From NCBI GenBank assembly GCA_917880885.1, contig OU862913.1:30885286-30949285 (forward strand): a stretch of 64,000 nt of DNA, read 5' to 3'. Below, piece by piece: positions 1-13,700 of the stretch (position 1 is its first letter; every line of letters begins with the position of its first letter). The position numbers and the translations under genes were made by a program. The DNA is from Limnephilus marmoratus. Its lineage: Eukaryota; Arthropoda; Insecta; Trichoptera; Limnephilidae. Below the pieces are notes generated by a model that was given only the letters and a program-made list of their open reading frames with translations, had not been told where the DNA came from and did not search any database.

Positions 1-1429
1 ACTTCCCAAATAACACTTCCTCAAAACCAAAATAGTGGACATTTGACCTGTTACCACTAGTGCAAGTAATGGGTCCCTAACACGAACATTTAATATCGAC
101 ACGATAAAGCTTTTATTGACAATATCTGTAATAGAAAATACACTAACAAAAGGTTTCAGTTTAAATGAAAACAAAAGATACACAAGTTTTTTCAAAATTT
201 ATTAATGTCAATCATAGGTTAAACCATATAACATATTTTATTCGGATGTTGTACAACATTACAAAAAATATATTTAACTAATTAATACAACAATTGATAA
301 TTTAAAGAAAACATATTGTAGGTTCTCTTGGAGGGGTGTTCACGAAACACTATGTAAAATATTCCTAAAGCAATCACACACACAATGCCTAGCCAACATT
401 CCAATTATACTCAATGCTGTATTGTTGTGTAGAAAGAAAAGGTATTAGAATCGACTGTAGATTTTCCTAAATACGTCTGTCTAAAAAGAATAGTGGTGAA
501 TTGATAAAATGATAAAGTTATAGAAATATCAAGAATTATGGGCGGGAGAGGCAGGTGCGCGCTCCTATTGAGAAATACTGAGAAGGAAACAAGTAACAAG
601 AACTGAAGGACAGAATGCCTTTCTGACTTTAATCCATTTTACAAGAGAGATGAACAAATTGTTCTTGGTCCTAGGTTGACTGATTAGCCGCTAACTATCA
701 ATTACTTCATTTAAATCGCATCCAATGATGCATTCATTTTAAAGCACGTTTACAAATCGGCAACTACGATTTCTCCACAACAAAATGGATGATTTATTTT
801 ACATTTGTGATATACCTTCAGTAAACTATTTTTTAACATTGGTAGCAGAATTAGGGCAACAACATTGAAATTTTATTTTTTTAATCCACATAAGCTGCCG
901 CTATTTTATGAAAAAATAAATGTAAAAACTCATACATACATCTGAGAATAGTTACAGTATTTTCTATAACTTCTGGAAGACTAATTGCAATTGACGGGAG
1001 TTTTCTGCGTCCCGTTGTTGTATTTAAGCTTTGTACATGAAACAGTATTATGAAAATATTTTTTTCTTTCTATAAAAAAGTTATTACTGGATTTGAAATT
1101 ATCACATTAGAAAAATCATCTGTATATGTACTTACAAAATAATAAATTAATTTGAACTACCTTTAACTAATCCCAAGTAAATCTATCACATTAGCTAACT
1201 TTTTTTGCTTTCATTTTCAGGTAAATTAAGTCCGGTATTGGAATTTTTATAATTGCTCACTCGCGTCGTCCCAGCTCCAGTAGATTTTAAAATATTTAGT
1301 TTCCGAAAAAAAAAAGAAATGACATGTTCAGACCCAAAAAAAAGTTTTTTTTGTCCTCTGTGATGTAGGTTCACCAGTTTGTATTACGAGTTTCCGAACA
1401 CCGTGTAATCACTTTAAACTTGAATGTTT
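1..1429. other. 3' flank of the SPH gene, no gene seen
   Basis: AT-rich sequence with no convincing coding region. The only recognisable piece is at about 1290-1409, which ends like the MITE at 61286-61757 (a copy of its TIR, reading toward ACACGGTGT on the minus strand). Short open frames here show no family resemblance and no repeated pattern. Confidence 0.5.
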
Positions 1430-1432
1430 TGT

Positions 1433-1451
1433 TTTATTATTCTTATTTATT
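1433..1451 (-). terminator. Candidate poly(A) signals of the SPH gene
   Basis: Two AATAAA hexamers lie on the minus strand at 1446-1451 and 1433-1438, about 105-120 nt beyond the stop codon at 1555-1557. That distance suits a short insect 3' UTR. Inferred from motif and position only. Confidence 0.45.
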
Positions 1452-1554
1452 TTTTTCTGTATGTTATGTTTTTTTTTTATCTATTAATATTATTATGTTT
1501 TGAATAAAAATATAATAATAAAAAATAATCACAAAAACTTGTCAACAAGCCGAT

Positions 1555-1719
1555 TTAAGGCCACAGGATACCCTCTATCCAGGGGATGAAAGAAGATATG
1601 CGGGTGTTGGTGACTGCGCAGGGTGAAGTTTGGAAATTGGATGCCAACCCCACCAGTAGATGGGTACAGGCCAACCTGTGGCTGTTGTGTAGAGTCAGCG
1701 GGGACCCCCAGCCCCAGAC
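1555..1719 (-). CDS. SPH exon 17: Ser195 region and C-terminus
   Basis: Encodes residues 544-597 and the TAA stop. It starts after TCTCAG in phase 0. The usual GDSGGPL is read as WGWGSPL, so Trp replaces the nucleophilic Ser195. Downstream the fold is well kept: LLVGLAS, then a Cys (Cys220 equivalent), then TRISSFIPWIEGIL, the standard final helix of clip proteases. This conservation argues for a folded homolog rather than a decaying gene. Confidence 0.88.
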   Translation of the reverse strand, partial: VWGWGSPLTLHNSHRLACTHLLVGLASNFQTSPCAVTNTRISSFIPWIEGILWP

Positions 1720-4700
1720 CTGAGAACGAATAAAGTAGTAATAAGGTAAGCACACTCCAAATGACAGATATAAAATTAGCGTTATTTTTAAATTGGTTTT
1801 TGAACATATTTCCAGCGGGAGGGGTAGTTCTACCTTTTACGCCCGGTCCTACTTGAATGACGGGAAAAGCATTCCCGTCCGATCACTTCGAATAATTTTT
1901 GTACCCAAATCTCTTTTTCCAAGTACATGTTTAAAAGATGTGATAGAGTCCTCACCATTTTCTAATCTTCTTGTTTTTTTGTGTGGAAGAATATTTTATC
2001 AAAATGAAAGTATATTAAACCCGCCGAATGGATAATAAATCCTTACACTTTAGCATTGGTGAAGACCAAATGATTGTTTTTTTTTATATTGATTTGTGCC
2101 AAAGTTAAAATTTATTTGCTAAATTATAATATACGTTCATTTGTTTCAACATAAAACACCACTTAGTGGCCCAACACTGACTTTACTTTCAGAAGTTAAA
2201 CTTCAGTTTCAGGAGTCGTATTACAAATTAGCCTTTAATATTAGAAAATACTATATTATTTGTGGTGTGGTGAGTAACTACGTAAAAAATTCTTAACATC
2301 AGATATGATTTTAGATTATCACGGCGAAAGTATTATCATTATTTATTTTTGGGGTGTTTTGCTGTGTTGCGCTACCTCCTTGTTTAGCCAACATTTTGGA
2401 CAGCTTTACAGTTTCCATCATAAGGGCAAATATTTGATGATGAACACTGAACGCTGTCCAAAACGTTAGCTAAAGAAGGAGATAGCCCAACACATGGTAT
2501 AATACCCCAAAATAAATAACGATAACATTTAAAATATATTTGTTATTTTCAAAGACATATTGCAGTTTAAAACCATATCCATTTAGTGGAAGTTCGTTGC
2601 TGTTTTCGCCTATAATACGAGTAGGTAGTCAGTGCTAACATTCATGGACAATGGTTCTAATTGCTGTTCGGTGCGGTTAACCTAATCTAACTTTATACTA
2701 GTAGTTCTGTCAAGTTAGTGGACCTCACGTCCAAATTTTTCACAAATCTAAGTAAGATTTGTAAGTAGGTTATTAAATACCTACCTTCTTAATTATGAGT
2801 CAACTTTTTGATTCTAATGAAGTGACACTTCCACCAAAGTGATACTGAGAGTATCTTAAACTCTAGAACGTGCCAGAAATGAAATAAAATTATTTCACTT
2901 AAATTGTATGTGCTAAAACAAAGACAATTAATTTCAAACTTATTTGCGCCCACACCAGAAATGAATTCCACGCTAATTTAAATAAAAAACAATGTCACCA
3001 CTTTAACTAAGTCACAGGAATTTCATGAGTTCCCCCTCCCCGTCACTGCCACATATCGACACACCCCCCTCCCCCCTAGTATGACGTCACGTATTTTGCA
3101 ATTTAAAAAAAAAAAATGCATTTTGATAATTTAGATTTTTACATATGACGTCACAGAGCTGATGGCCCCCATACCCCTTGTCACACAATGTCATACTTCT
3201 CTATTTCCCTCCCCCCTTAAGGTGTGACGTAATTTATGAATGGCCCTAACGGCCGACGTGGTCGAGAGGCAAGGCTCTTGACTTCCAATCCCAAGATCGC
3301 GGATCGAATCTCAGTGTGGCTAACTAAATTTTAATTGATGTATTTGTGTTATTTCACCATTAATTCATTTAAAATAATATGTAGTATATTTGCGGCACGT
3401 TTGAGTGTGGAAGATACTCTCAGTATCGCCCTGGTGTAAGACCACCATTCCAAATTGAAACGTTGCTTGAAATGGATTAAGCGCTAGCAATCTTGGGGGT
3501 ATTCGTATAAAAAAAATCTCATTTGAATTTCATTATTATACAGGACATGTATAATAATATTTTAAGCAAATAATGGTCAGACTTTTGGATCATAAAACAC
3601 GCCCACAAGGCATATCTTGTGTTCTTCTTTATTCTATGATGCACGCCAATAATGAATGTCACATTTCGTCTATCTTCGGCAGCTTTGGGTGACTACTTTT
3701 TTGATATTATTAAATTTCTTTTAATGTCAATGTTTACAGTAAATTAATAAATAATGTAACTAAAAATCAATACAGTGAGACGAATTAAGACGTTTAGGAA
3801 TTAGACGAACTTAAGACGTTTCGAGGCTTAATAAGTTTGGTTTTTTCGGTCCCTCGGCCCAAACGTGACCCAATTTTTCCCACATATAAGGTTTTCCTGC
3901 TTAAGAAATATGTTTTTTCCGGTCCCTTGGAAAACTTCTTAAGAGGCTTTCACTGTATTATAATAAGCTTGGCTAACAATGAATTCCATCGTTACATACC
4001 CAACATCCCCCAGTTGTGTTGACTGGGCGGGTGCATATCTCCTGGTCATGTTTTACGCCGTCAGGGTGATACCTGTTAGTGGGAACTGCTCTGGAGCACT
4101 CCTCCTGAGACACTCTCTGCATTGTCGTCTGAAATGTTGAAAAACAAACCAACTGATTGTTTTATCCAGTGAGAACAAATGTGCCATTACTTTTTGTTAA
4201 CAAATAATATACGAAAATTAAAATTATGTAAAGATCAATTTGGGAGGCGGGTGTGAGTACCGCCGCCCCGGGAACCATTTATTGGATAACCAACATCTCT
4301 GCCGAAGGTCACCCAAAGTAGTTCGCTGCTAAGGTGCTATTTGGTGACTAAGCAGGGGTACCTGGTTGCATGGGGGTGAGGTTTATCCAGGTATTGGCGG
4401 CGATTACATCTGCCCACGAGTTGGTCGAGACCCACCTGCTACGTCGAGATCAGATCAAGAGAGACCGGTTGAGGGATGCTTTTGACCTTTCCAGCCGGAC
4501 TCTCTCGACCCATCGCCTTGCACCGCAGTTGGAGGGATGGATTCATACGTTTGTTACTCCTGGACACACTGACCGCAAGATTCCTACCCACCCCTTACAT
4601 TTTTCCTTTCCAGAACTCTGTCTCTCCCGATCCGGCCTGCCAAGCAGTAGGTGAACAAAAACTTCACCCCATAAACCCGGGCACCATTGCTAAGCTACCA

Positions 4701-7700
4701 AACGTAGTGAACCACTCGGGCTGACCTATGACAGACGTGTTGATTATTCAACAAATGGTTCCCTGGGTGGCGGCACCCATGCCTGCAAAATGAATAATTA
4801 ATTAGTTTTTAGATTTAATAGTGTATTTAGCATCGTTAGACCCATTGAATGAATAGATTTAACATTACATAGTGGAGTGATGCGGCTTTTCTGCCACTTT
4901 CTTCTAATCAATCCAGAATTGTTGTACTTAGTGGGAATAACAAAGCAAAAACAACCAAAGAACGTTTCTACCGCGCTATCCCTATACTATTACAATACGA
5001 AGTGAGGTATTAAAGATATATGTTTTTTTTTGTGAAATCAGCACAAGTCTCCCAACTGCTCCTAACCGCCTGAAGCAAGTGGGACTATGGCGTCCCCAAT
5101 GTTGTGAAGCTGAAGGAAGTGGCGGGGAGGGTAGGAGATGGGGAATAGGAAGGTGGAAAAGTTCCTTTCTAATAAGATATGGTCACCAGCCACAACTAAA
5201 ATCATTATTCTTCAGTCTTTGATACTGAAAGTACCTTCCATTCTGGAACGTGCCACAAATACATATTACCTTCAAAAATTTAATAATTTAATTGTAAAAT
5301 TATTCGTCAGAATTTGAACCCATTGCCTCTGAACTCAAGGTCGAGGATCTTAACCACTGGATCGCGGGGGAAGTCGGTATGTGTTCTTTAATTGTTATTT
5401 AATTTTAATAAAGTTAAATATTAACCGTTTCAACGAAGAATGCACGGCGGCGAGAATGAAGATGAATTCCTCAAAAGCAGAGATGATGGTTATAGGAAGG
5501 GACCAAACTCAGTGCAACACACTCGCTAATGGGACCCAGCTGAATCAGATGGACAGGTTTAAATAACTTGGGGTCGAATTCTCCAGCGATCGTCGGCAAG
5601 ACGGAGAAATAAGTGCGGCAAGCAGTGTATTGCGTCCTCTCTACATTGGAGGACCCACCACTTACCCGCCCTGGTACAGATGGTTACCCCTTCAAGGCTC
5701 TTAACAAGGACTCTAATTTTTTGTATAAAAACGGCTCTACATTAAATTAATAATTGATTTCTCTCTACAGCTCAATGATAAGAAAAGCCGAGCTCAGCAT
5801 CAAGACAAAGATGGCAGTGTTTAAAACAGTATACCGCCCGACGCTCACTAACGGCCACCAGACATGGATGCTAAATGAACGAATACGCTCTAGAGTCCAA
5901 GCTGCCGAAATGAGGTACTTGAGAGGAGTGGCAGGGGTTACGAAATGGGATCATATAAGAAACTCGACGATCCGAGATGATCTAAACATTGAACCACTGC
6001 TATTATTCATAGAAAAATCGCAACTGAGGTGGCTTGGACATGTAGGTACTAAGAATGTCTGATGACCGAATTCCGAGGAAGATACTGAGTGCTATTCCAG
6101 AGTCCAGTGGGCCACCCCAGACATAGTTGGGTGAGGCAACTCCAGAAACTGTGTGAGGAGAGGATGGGTCTACCATGGACAGAGGCCGAACAATCAGCAC
6201 AAGACAGGGACGTATGGAGGAGCCTTGTCGATGCAATGGGTCCCCGACCCGAATAGGACAAGGGGAAGAAGATGTTGATGAAAGTTAAATATATTTTTTT
6301 GTATATTTGTACCTCTTTAGAGTGGTAGAAAAACCATGAACTTGTGGAGATCGGGAAACCATGAGATAATGTAAGCATTTTCATATTTAAACAATTTGGG
6401 ATGCGAATATGGGTACCGCCGCCCCGGAAGCCATATTATATTGGTTAATCAATACTCCTGCCATAAGTCACCCCAAGCGGTTTTCTATGTTTGATGACTT
6501 AGCAGCGGTGTCAGGATTCATGGGGTGAGATTTATCTAGGTCTTGGCGGCCAATTCATTTGCCCACCTACTGCGTGGTGGGCCGGATCGGGAGAGGTTGG
6601 TTGAGAGAGAGACCTAACCTAGACCTCTCAAGCCGAACCTTCGGAAAAATATCTTCCACACAGCATCTCCAAAATGACATAGGCCCAGAGGGATTTTTTT
6701 CCTCAGGATCTCCTGTGTTGACAGAGATGGTTTTGACATGTAGAGCGGATACAGAGAAAGGAGTGTCAGGAGAAAATATGGCATATAAGTGAATGGTAGA
6801 AGACTGTGGAAGACATGGCTTGATCAAGTGAATCAAGTACCTAATAATAATAATTAATAATAATAATTGGCTAATTTATAAAGCGCCGTTTTCGTGGAAA
6901 ATCACCTCAAGGGCGCTGTAAAAATAAATATATACCTACCTAGTTGAGTTGGGTTATCTCAACTATATAACTTTACAATTAGAAAGGCGGGATGGGTACC
7001 GCCGCCCCGGGAACCTTTATTGGATAACCAACACCTCTGCCATAGGTCACCCCTAGTTGTTTGCTACGTTTGGTGATTTAGCAGGGGTGCCCGGGTTCAT
7101 GGGATGCGGTTTGTCTAGGTCTTGGAGGTGGATGACCAGGACACACTGAACCCCAGATTCCTACCCACCCCTTAAACCCTTTTCCTTCTTAGAACTCTCC
7201 TCTCCTTCATTTCCCTAAAAAAACCATCCACACAGCATTTTCATAGATGACATAGGCCCTCATTATTTTCTTCAGGGCCTCCTGTGTGGAGCTCATGTAA
7301 AAAAAAATCTCAAAATTCAGAATAACAGAAAAGTACCTATGTAAGCGACGATGTACGAATGTGAATGAAGCAAGGAGTATTTGTCTAAACAGAGTTGTGA
7401 GGCGGTCCATCCTGCCTGCTTATTAGATTGATTACGTGATTGTTAGACTTTTAAAAAAAAAAATGTACATTAATACCGGTGACAGCTGTCAATCTTGTAG
7501 TTATCACGTTATGTATTGGTCATTGTTCATCATAAAGGCAGAGAAAAGTATTCTAACCTTGTGGCCAGAGTTAATTTGTATGAAGCCACTGTCGGGAAGA
7601 GCGGTGCCCGTGTGGAGACAGGCGGGTTGAATTCTGGCTGTGAAGGTCACCCTGAAATCAAACAAATGGTAAATTATTGTTTTTTTTTTCTATTGAAAAC

Positions 7701-10700
7701 AAGAAAATTAATTTTAGAAAAAAAAAATGATGCAATAATGTTCCTTAACCCTTTAGGTGCGGTATGCCGATATTCCGGCAAGACGCATGACACACGTGAA
7801 CATTCTACACGCGTCCCCGTCACCTGTTCATTAGACATTGGAAATATTGGAGTTAATTTTTTTGCAAATAAAATAACAATAAATAAAAAACAATATATAT
7901 GGTTACTCTATTTTCCACGAATTATTGACTGTTAAATTTCAATAATAATTAAAAACAGGTACTTATTTCGGTTGTGACTCTGTCTGTAACTCCAATTCAA
8001 TGAATTAGAATTATGTGCTTTTAATTCAAGTGTTATCATTTTCAAAACACCAAATGTTTTTTGGAGAATTTAAACAATTGGTAAACCCACCTAGGTTGGT
8101 ACATATATTGTATTTTTAACGGAAGATATATATTTTTTCCAGGAATGAAACTGTTTATTGAAAATCTACAGTTTCATTCCGATGTTGATGAAATTTTGCA
8201 CACTTGACCTCCAAAACAAAGGTGAAGATGTTTACATTAAAATTAAAAATACTCTGCGTTAAACTCGGGCAAGGCCGAGGACTGCTCCCTATCGTCTGGA
8301 GCCAGTGAAACTTTGGTATCCGCAATTGGGGTATGTTGTGAAGCTGAAGGTAGTGCAAGCAACGTTTCATTTCTGAATGGTGGTCTTACACCAGGGCGAT
8401 ACTGAGAGTATCTTCCACAATGGAACGTGCCATAAATATATTATTTTAAATTATTAAAATTGTGAAATAACACATATTAATCAAATTAAATTTACTTACA
8501 CACTCCGGTATTTCATTTTTTTACATTAGCTCCACACAATAGGCCCTGAGGAAAATAATTCCCTTTTTTGCCTATTTCATCTCTTGAGATGCTGTGTGGA
8601 GGGTCTTTTTAGGATAGGAATAAGAAGAAGTTCTAAGAAGGAAAAAGGTATGAAGGGTGGGTAGGAATCTTGGGTAGTAGGAATCAGTGTGTTCAGGAGT
8701 GACAGACATATGAATCTATCCCTCCCACTGCGGTGCAAGGCGATGTTCCGAGAGAGTACGGCTAGAAAAGTCAAAGGGACACCCCCAACTATAAAGTCTA
8801 ACTACCCCCTGCTAAGTCAACAAACGTTTCGAACCACTTAGAGTGTCATAATGGTAGAGATGTTGGTTATCTAATAAATAGTTCCCAGGGCGGCGGTACC
8901 CATACCCGCCACCCAAATTATTTGGATTGCTAGTCGAGAGTCTTACCCGTCGGTCATGGAGACCATCATATTTTTAATATAGATAAGAGACAGCTCAGTT
9001 GTTATAGTAAAGGCCCGAATAGCATGGAATTACAATTACGGTCGCACCTATGGGCGTATTCATTTTATGTCTTTTTTGTTGATGTGTTATGTTTACTTTT
9101 CATTATTGCAATATTTTATATAATTATGAAATACTTACCGCCTGTCAAGTTGAAGGAGGGCGATACTGTTGTACGCGTATGAGTAATCATAGTTGTATAG
9201 CGGGTGAATGTGTTGTGATTTGACGCCATATATCTCATCTGGATTGTAATGGGGTGTAAATTTCCAACCCAATCCAACAAAGTTAACTTTACCGGAGCTG
9301 AAACAAAAGAAGTGCAGGTTAAATTAACATTGCAAACTGAATAAATTTACTTTTATATTTTCTAATCTATATACCTATATATATTTAAAAAAAAAATAAT
9401 AATCCCTGTTTATCTTGGTCACGCCATAACTACAGAATACCTTTACTTATTACATTCATTTTTTTTAAGTTTTTAAACTTTGTAGAAGGTTCTTACGGAA
9501 AGAAAAATTAAGAAAATTGCGCAGAAAATTAGATGATTTCAGAAAACTTAACGACTATTTTAACTTCGCACGTTTGACAGTTCGCGCTTTTGATGAATGT
9601 GAATTTAGCAGGCAGATGTTTTTTTTTTTTTTTTAAGAATTTTCTATGGAGCTATCAAATTATGGATATTTTAAATAGGTACCTATGTTAGCTACCAAAT
9701 CTGATTAATTGTTCATATAATATCCAAAAAAGAATATTTGTAATATACGAAAAATGCAAATTTCGAAAAAAAAAATTGTAAAGGTGGCACGCGAGCTGTT
9801 TGAAAACTGAATGTACTGGGACTGAATATGAGGGGGGTGTGCGGGACGGAAAAGCGGGAATGGGGAGAGGGTGAGCGGGGAAGGTGGAAGGGGAACTTAA
9901 GAGGGCAGGGGATGCGGGAGGGGAATGGGGCCACGGGAGACGACATGCAGGGAGAAACAATTTATTTCTTTGAATTTGGCACTGCAACGCATGCCGGGAA
10001 CCAGCTAGTTGTCGAACAAAATCACTTCGTCATTTGAGATTCTTTAGATTAACATACTTGTTATGGGTTTATATTTTAAAGGAAAACAGCTAAATAAATT
10101 CAGTTCAATTATTCATTCTCTAAAAACAAGAAAAAAAATCATTTTAAAGCTTTTTATAATTAATTGCATTGGTAATTCGGCTTTATTTTAATATATAAAA
10201 CAAAGTCGGGTAAGTTACACTATTTATAACTCGAGATCGGCGGGACCGATTTTGATGATCTTAGAATTGTTGGATTTGTCTCCGCCCCGGATAACAGAAT
10301 AACACTATTAAAACAACGCAAAAATTTACGAAAAAGAAAGTTATGAGGAAAATAAATTTTTTCATACATTTTGTATGGAACGAATTCTCATATTTTGAAA
10401 GAACTGCAGCAATATAGTGATAGGTATAATATTTAACTATGCGTGAATTCCAAAAATTCAAATACATCAAATGTCAATGCTCTGAATGTTTTGCTTTTGT
10501 TCTTAATCATATAATGCTGCCCCTCTTTCTTACACATTAAATGTCAATAGTAGAAAATGAGACAAACGGTGAACGTATGTCTCTGCACCCATCCAAAGGA
10601 AAAATACAATAATAACAAATCTCGGAACTGAAACGCATTTTTTTAACGTAAGCTCCACTCAGGACCTATGTCATTTTAGGGGATGCTGTGTAGAGGGTCT

Positions 10701-13700
10701 TTTTAAGGAAGGGTAGGATAGGAAGTTCTGGGAATGAATAAGGCATGAGGGGTGGATAGGAATCTGGAGGTCAGTGTATCTGGGAGTGATTCCATCCCTC
10801 CAACTGCGGTGCAAAGCCGTTGATTTGACCGGAATTAATCTTTTACCTTGACCTTTCCAGCCGGACTCTTTCGACTCATTGGTCGAAAGAGTCCGGCTGG
10901 AGAGGTCAAAATGCTTCCCCCAACCAGTCTATCTCGATCCAGCCCGCCGCGCAGCATGTGGGCAGACGCATCTGCCACCAAGACCCGCACAAAAGTCACC
11001 TCATGAACCCGGGCACCCCTGCTAAATCACCAAACGTAGCGAACTACTTGGAGTGACTTATGGCAGAGGTGTTGGTTATCCAATAGATGGTTCCCGGGGC
11101 GGCGGCACCCGTACCCGCTTCCTTTCGAAAATTCCCGTAAGTAAGTGGAAAAGTAAGAAAATCACAAAAAATAAATCCGTACACAACGCCATCTCTGATA
11201 CTGACAAAAACAAAAAACGGACAGTTGCGCATCGATAATTGCTTCATTTTTAACATAATAAAATTTATATTTTTTAACATAATAAAAATGTATAATTTTT
11301 CACTTAATAAAAAAAACTTAATTTAATTCAACGGTTATTGATTCTGAGGCAGTACGAAGTTCGTCGGGTCAGCTAGTGGTAAATAAAATAAAGCCGAATT
11401 TTCTGTAGGTAAATTGTATAATTTATACATTTTTAAACGACTTCAAAAAGGAGGAGGTTCTCAATTCGACTGTATTTTTTTAATGTTTGTTACCTCAGAA
11501 ATTTCAACTGCGTCAACCGATTTTGATGATTCTTTTTTTTATTTGAAAACTGGTGCTTTCTGTGTGGTCCAATTTCAATTTGGTCCAGTTCTGACGATGG
11601 CATCCATGAGAAAACCATACAAGTCTTAAATTGGCATTAAGTATGTGCGCGACAAATGGACGAATAACTCAATATTACGCCAACCGATTTCGATGATTTT
11701 TTTTTATTGGAAAGGATGTACTTCAAGGGTTGTTTTCTGAGAGTTTGGTTAGGTTCTAAAAATGGGATCCATGACAAAGTAACGGAACTCTTCAATTCTT
11801 AGGAGCAAATTAACGATACTCGGCCGAATCTTATATAGGCTATCCGGATCTTTGAGTCACCTACTATAACATCGTTATGGTCAAGTAATGTCTCAATCAC
11901 CCGGCGCACCGCACCGTACCCCGCGTATCGCAGCCCGCGCACTGCACCCGAACATTCTGTAGGTAGGGATCACTCGGGTTCGCTCGATCACCTACTATAC
12001 ACTTTACACTTTTTTCGTAAAATTCCAAAAAATATTGTGTCGCGTGCCATTGGTTTGCCATCCCTGGCGTATGCTATTTATTCGTGCAACAGAGAAGGAT
12101 AGCGATACATTAGTAAATACTTTAATTAACTACATAATATGTAGTTAATTAAAGTATTTTAAAATAATAAAATAATGCTCAGTATCGCTATCGTCTTGCA
12201 GGAATTTTTTAGACAACCCGCTCGAGATATATTTGCTAATATATTAAATTTGGTATAAAATACTTTCATTCATTCAATTTTTTTTTTTAATTTTTTTTTT
12301 TTTAAGAAAGATAAATATTCCCGGGTTACGAATAATCCAACAATGTTGTGATGGAGGATTTAGCCAGCCTAAGAATCGAACACGCGACGCTCGGGTGGGA
12401 CCCAAGCACTATGCCCACTCAACCACTGACCAGATGAGTGAAGGTCGTGTCTAGTCGGATCTTGGACCATAATTTCCTCTGAAATTTCGGTTTTTATAGG
12501 TATTTAAATACCTACTTAGTTATGAACCGTACACTTTAAAAACATTCTTAAATTTCTATTAAAGAATAATTATACACTTTGTTCAAGAAAGCGTAACTAT
12601 CTTAACTATAGTTATTTTATCAAACTTTCTTTAGGCAGGTGGGTACCAAATATGAACATAAAAGTACAAAAATTCACGACAATTTCATATTTTCACAATT
12701 TTATCTTTAAATAACCATTATTACAACCACCATCTTGAATCGGAAACAGAACTGGAAATGTACATACAGAAAACAGGCTACGCTCAATCAATAATTATGT
12801 GAAGTAGATTCACCGGTTGCTCGCTTATACCACGAGTTTCCAAACACCGTGTTTAGCGCCAATTTTGTGAAATAACACCTATAAAAAACTTAAATCTTAA
12901 AAAAAAAAATTATTGTTCAAATATCAAAGCAATTCAACCACCATAATGCAGGCATCAGCCTGGCATGGTGATCGAAAAATCCACAAATAATGTAAACATA
13001 ATAATAGGCAATGAATAAAGATAAATTAAAATTAATAAAATACCTTTGTCTGTGTTCATCATTGCGGTCATTATTTCAAGGACAAGTTGAATTTTATAAT
13101 AAAGAAACTAAACTCACCCAAGATATCCATTGATGGCTAATGCAGAACACAACACCCACTGGTCACTCACTAGACTTACAGGACCATATTTGCTCCAAAT
13201 AATGTTTCCTCTCTGACCTGATCCAATCTGTCCCTGGGAACACAACATGACATCCAAATATTATTCTCTAAACGAGGGTTGTTTTAATTATTACTCTAAA
13301 AATATTTGATGATTTTGTTATTTCATCTTCTTTTTAATTTTTTTTTAAAGATGAAGCCATAGTAAATAATGCAAAATCATATGTTTTTGTTTTGAAAATT
13401 TGATCGCTTAGAAGTATTGTAGATGCTTCAATTAAATACTGCGTGTAGAACATACCTTGGCCCTTAAAAATATCGGTCATTTTTTTATAAGTCTTTTAAT
13501 AAGCCTATAAAAAAATAAAGTATAAGGTCTAAAAAACACACTTTCAAGTCCAAACTCTCCTATTTATAAACCTCTTTTCGGATATGGTTTTATTGTGTAA
13601 TGTGGCAAATTCAGTTTATTTTATAATAATCGCAAAAAAACTTGATATTTACACCCAATCTTCCCAAAATAAAGTAAAATATGCATTTTCGCGTTGATAT

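Larger units (their letters stand above)
1720..3999. other. Intron 16
   Basis: Contains a degenerate foldback element (2338-2525), a SINE-A fragment (2815-2893), a C-rich stretch with two TGACGTCA-like sites (3010-3235) and a SINE-A copy with its tRNA-like head (3250-3500). No other coding sequence was recognised. Confidence 0.6.

Noticed and set aside
1529..1807. Longer minus-strand ORF in another frame over the last SPH exon
   Set aside because: Only the frame reading WGWGSPL to SSFIPWIEGIL shows family similarity and joins exon 16 in phase.
3250..3320. Possible tRNA gene
   Set aside because: A- and B-box-like words are present, but the acceptor and anticodon stems do not pair cleanly and the segment recurs as the head of many SINE-A copies.
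9828..10037. Gly/Arg/Glu-rich ORFs here and at 14.5, 19.8, 44.6 and 58.3 kb
   Set aside because: They lie in the purine-rich cores of nonautonomous Helitrons and have no conserved protein sequence.
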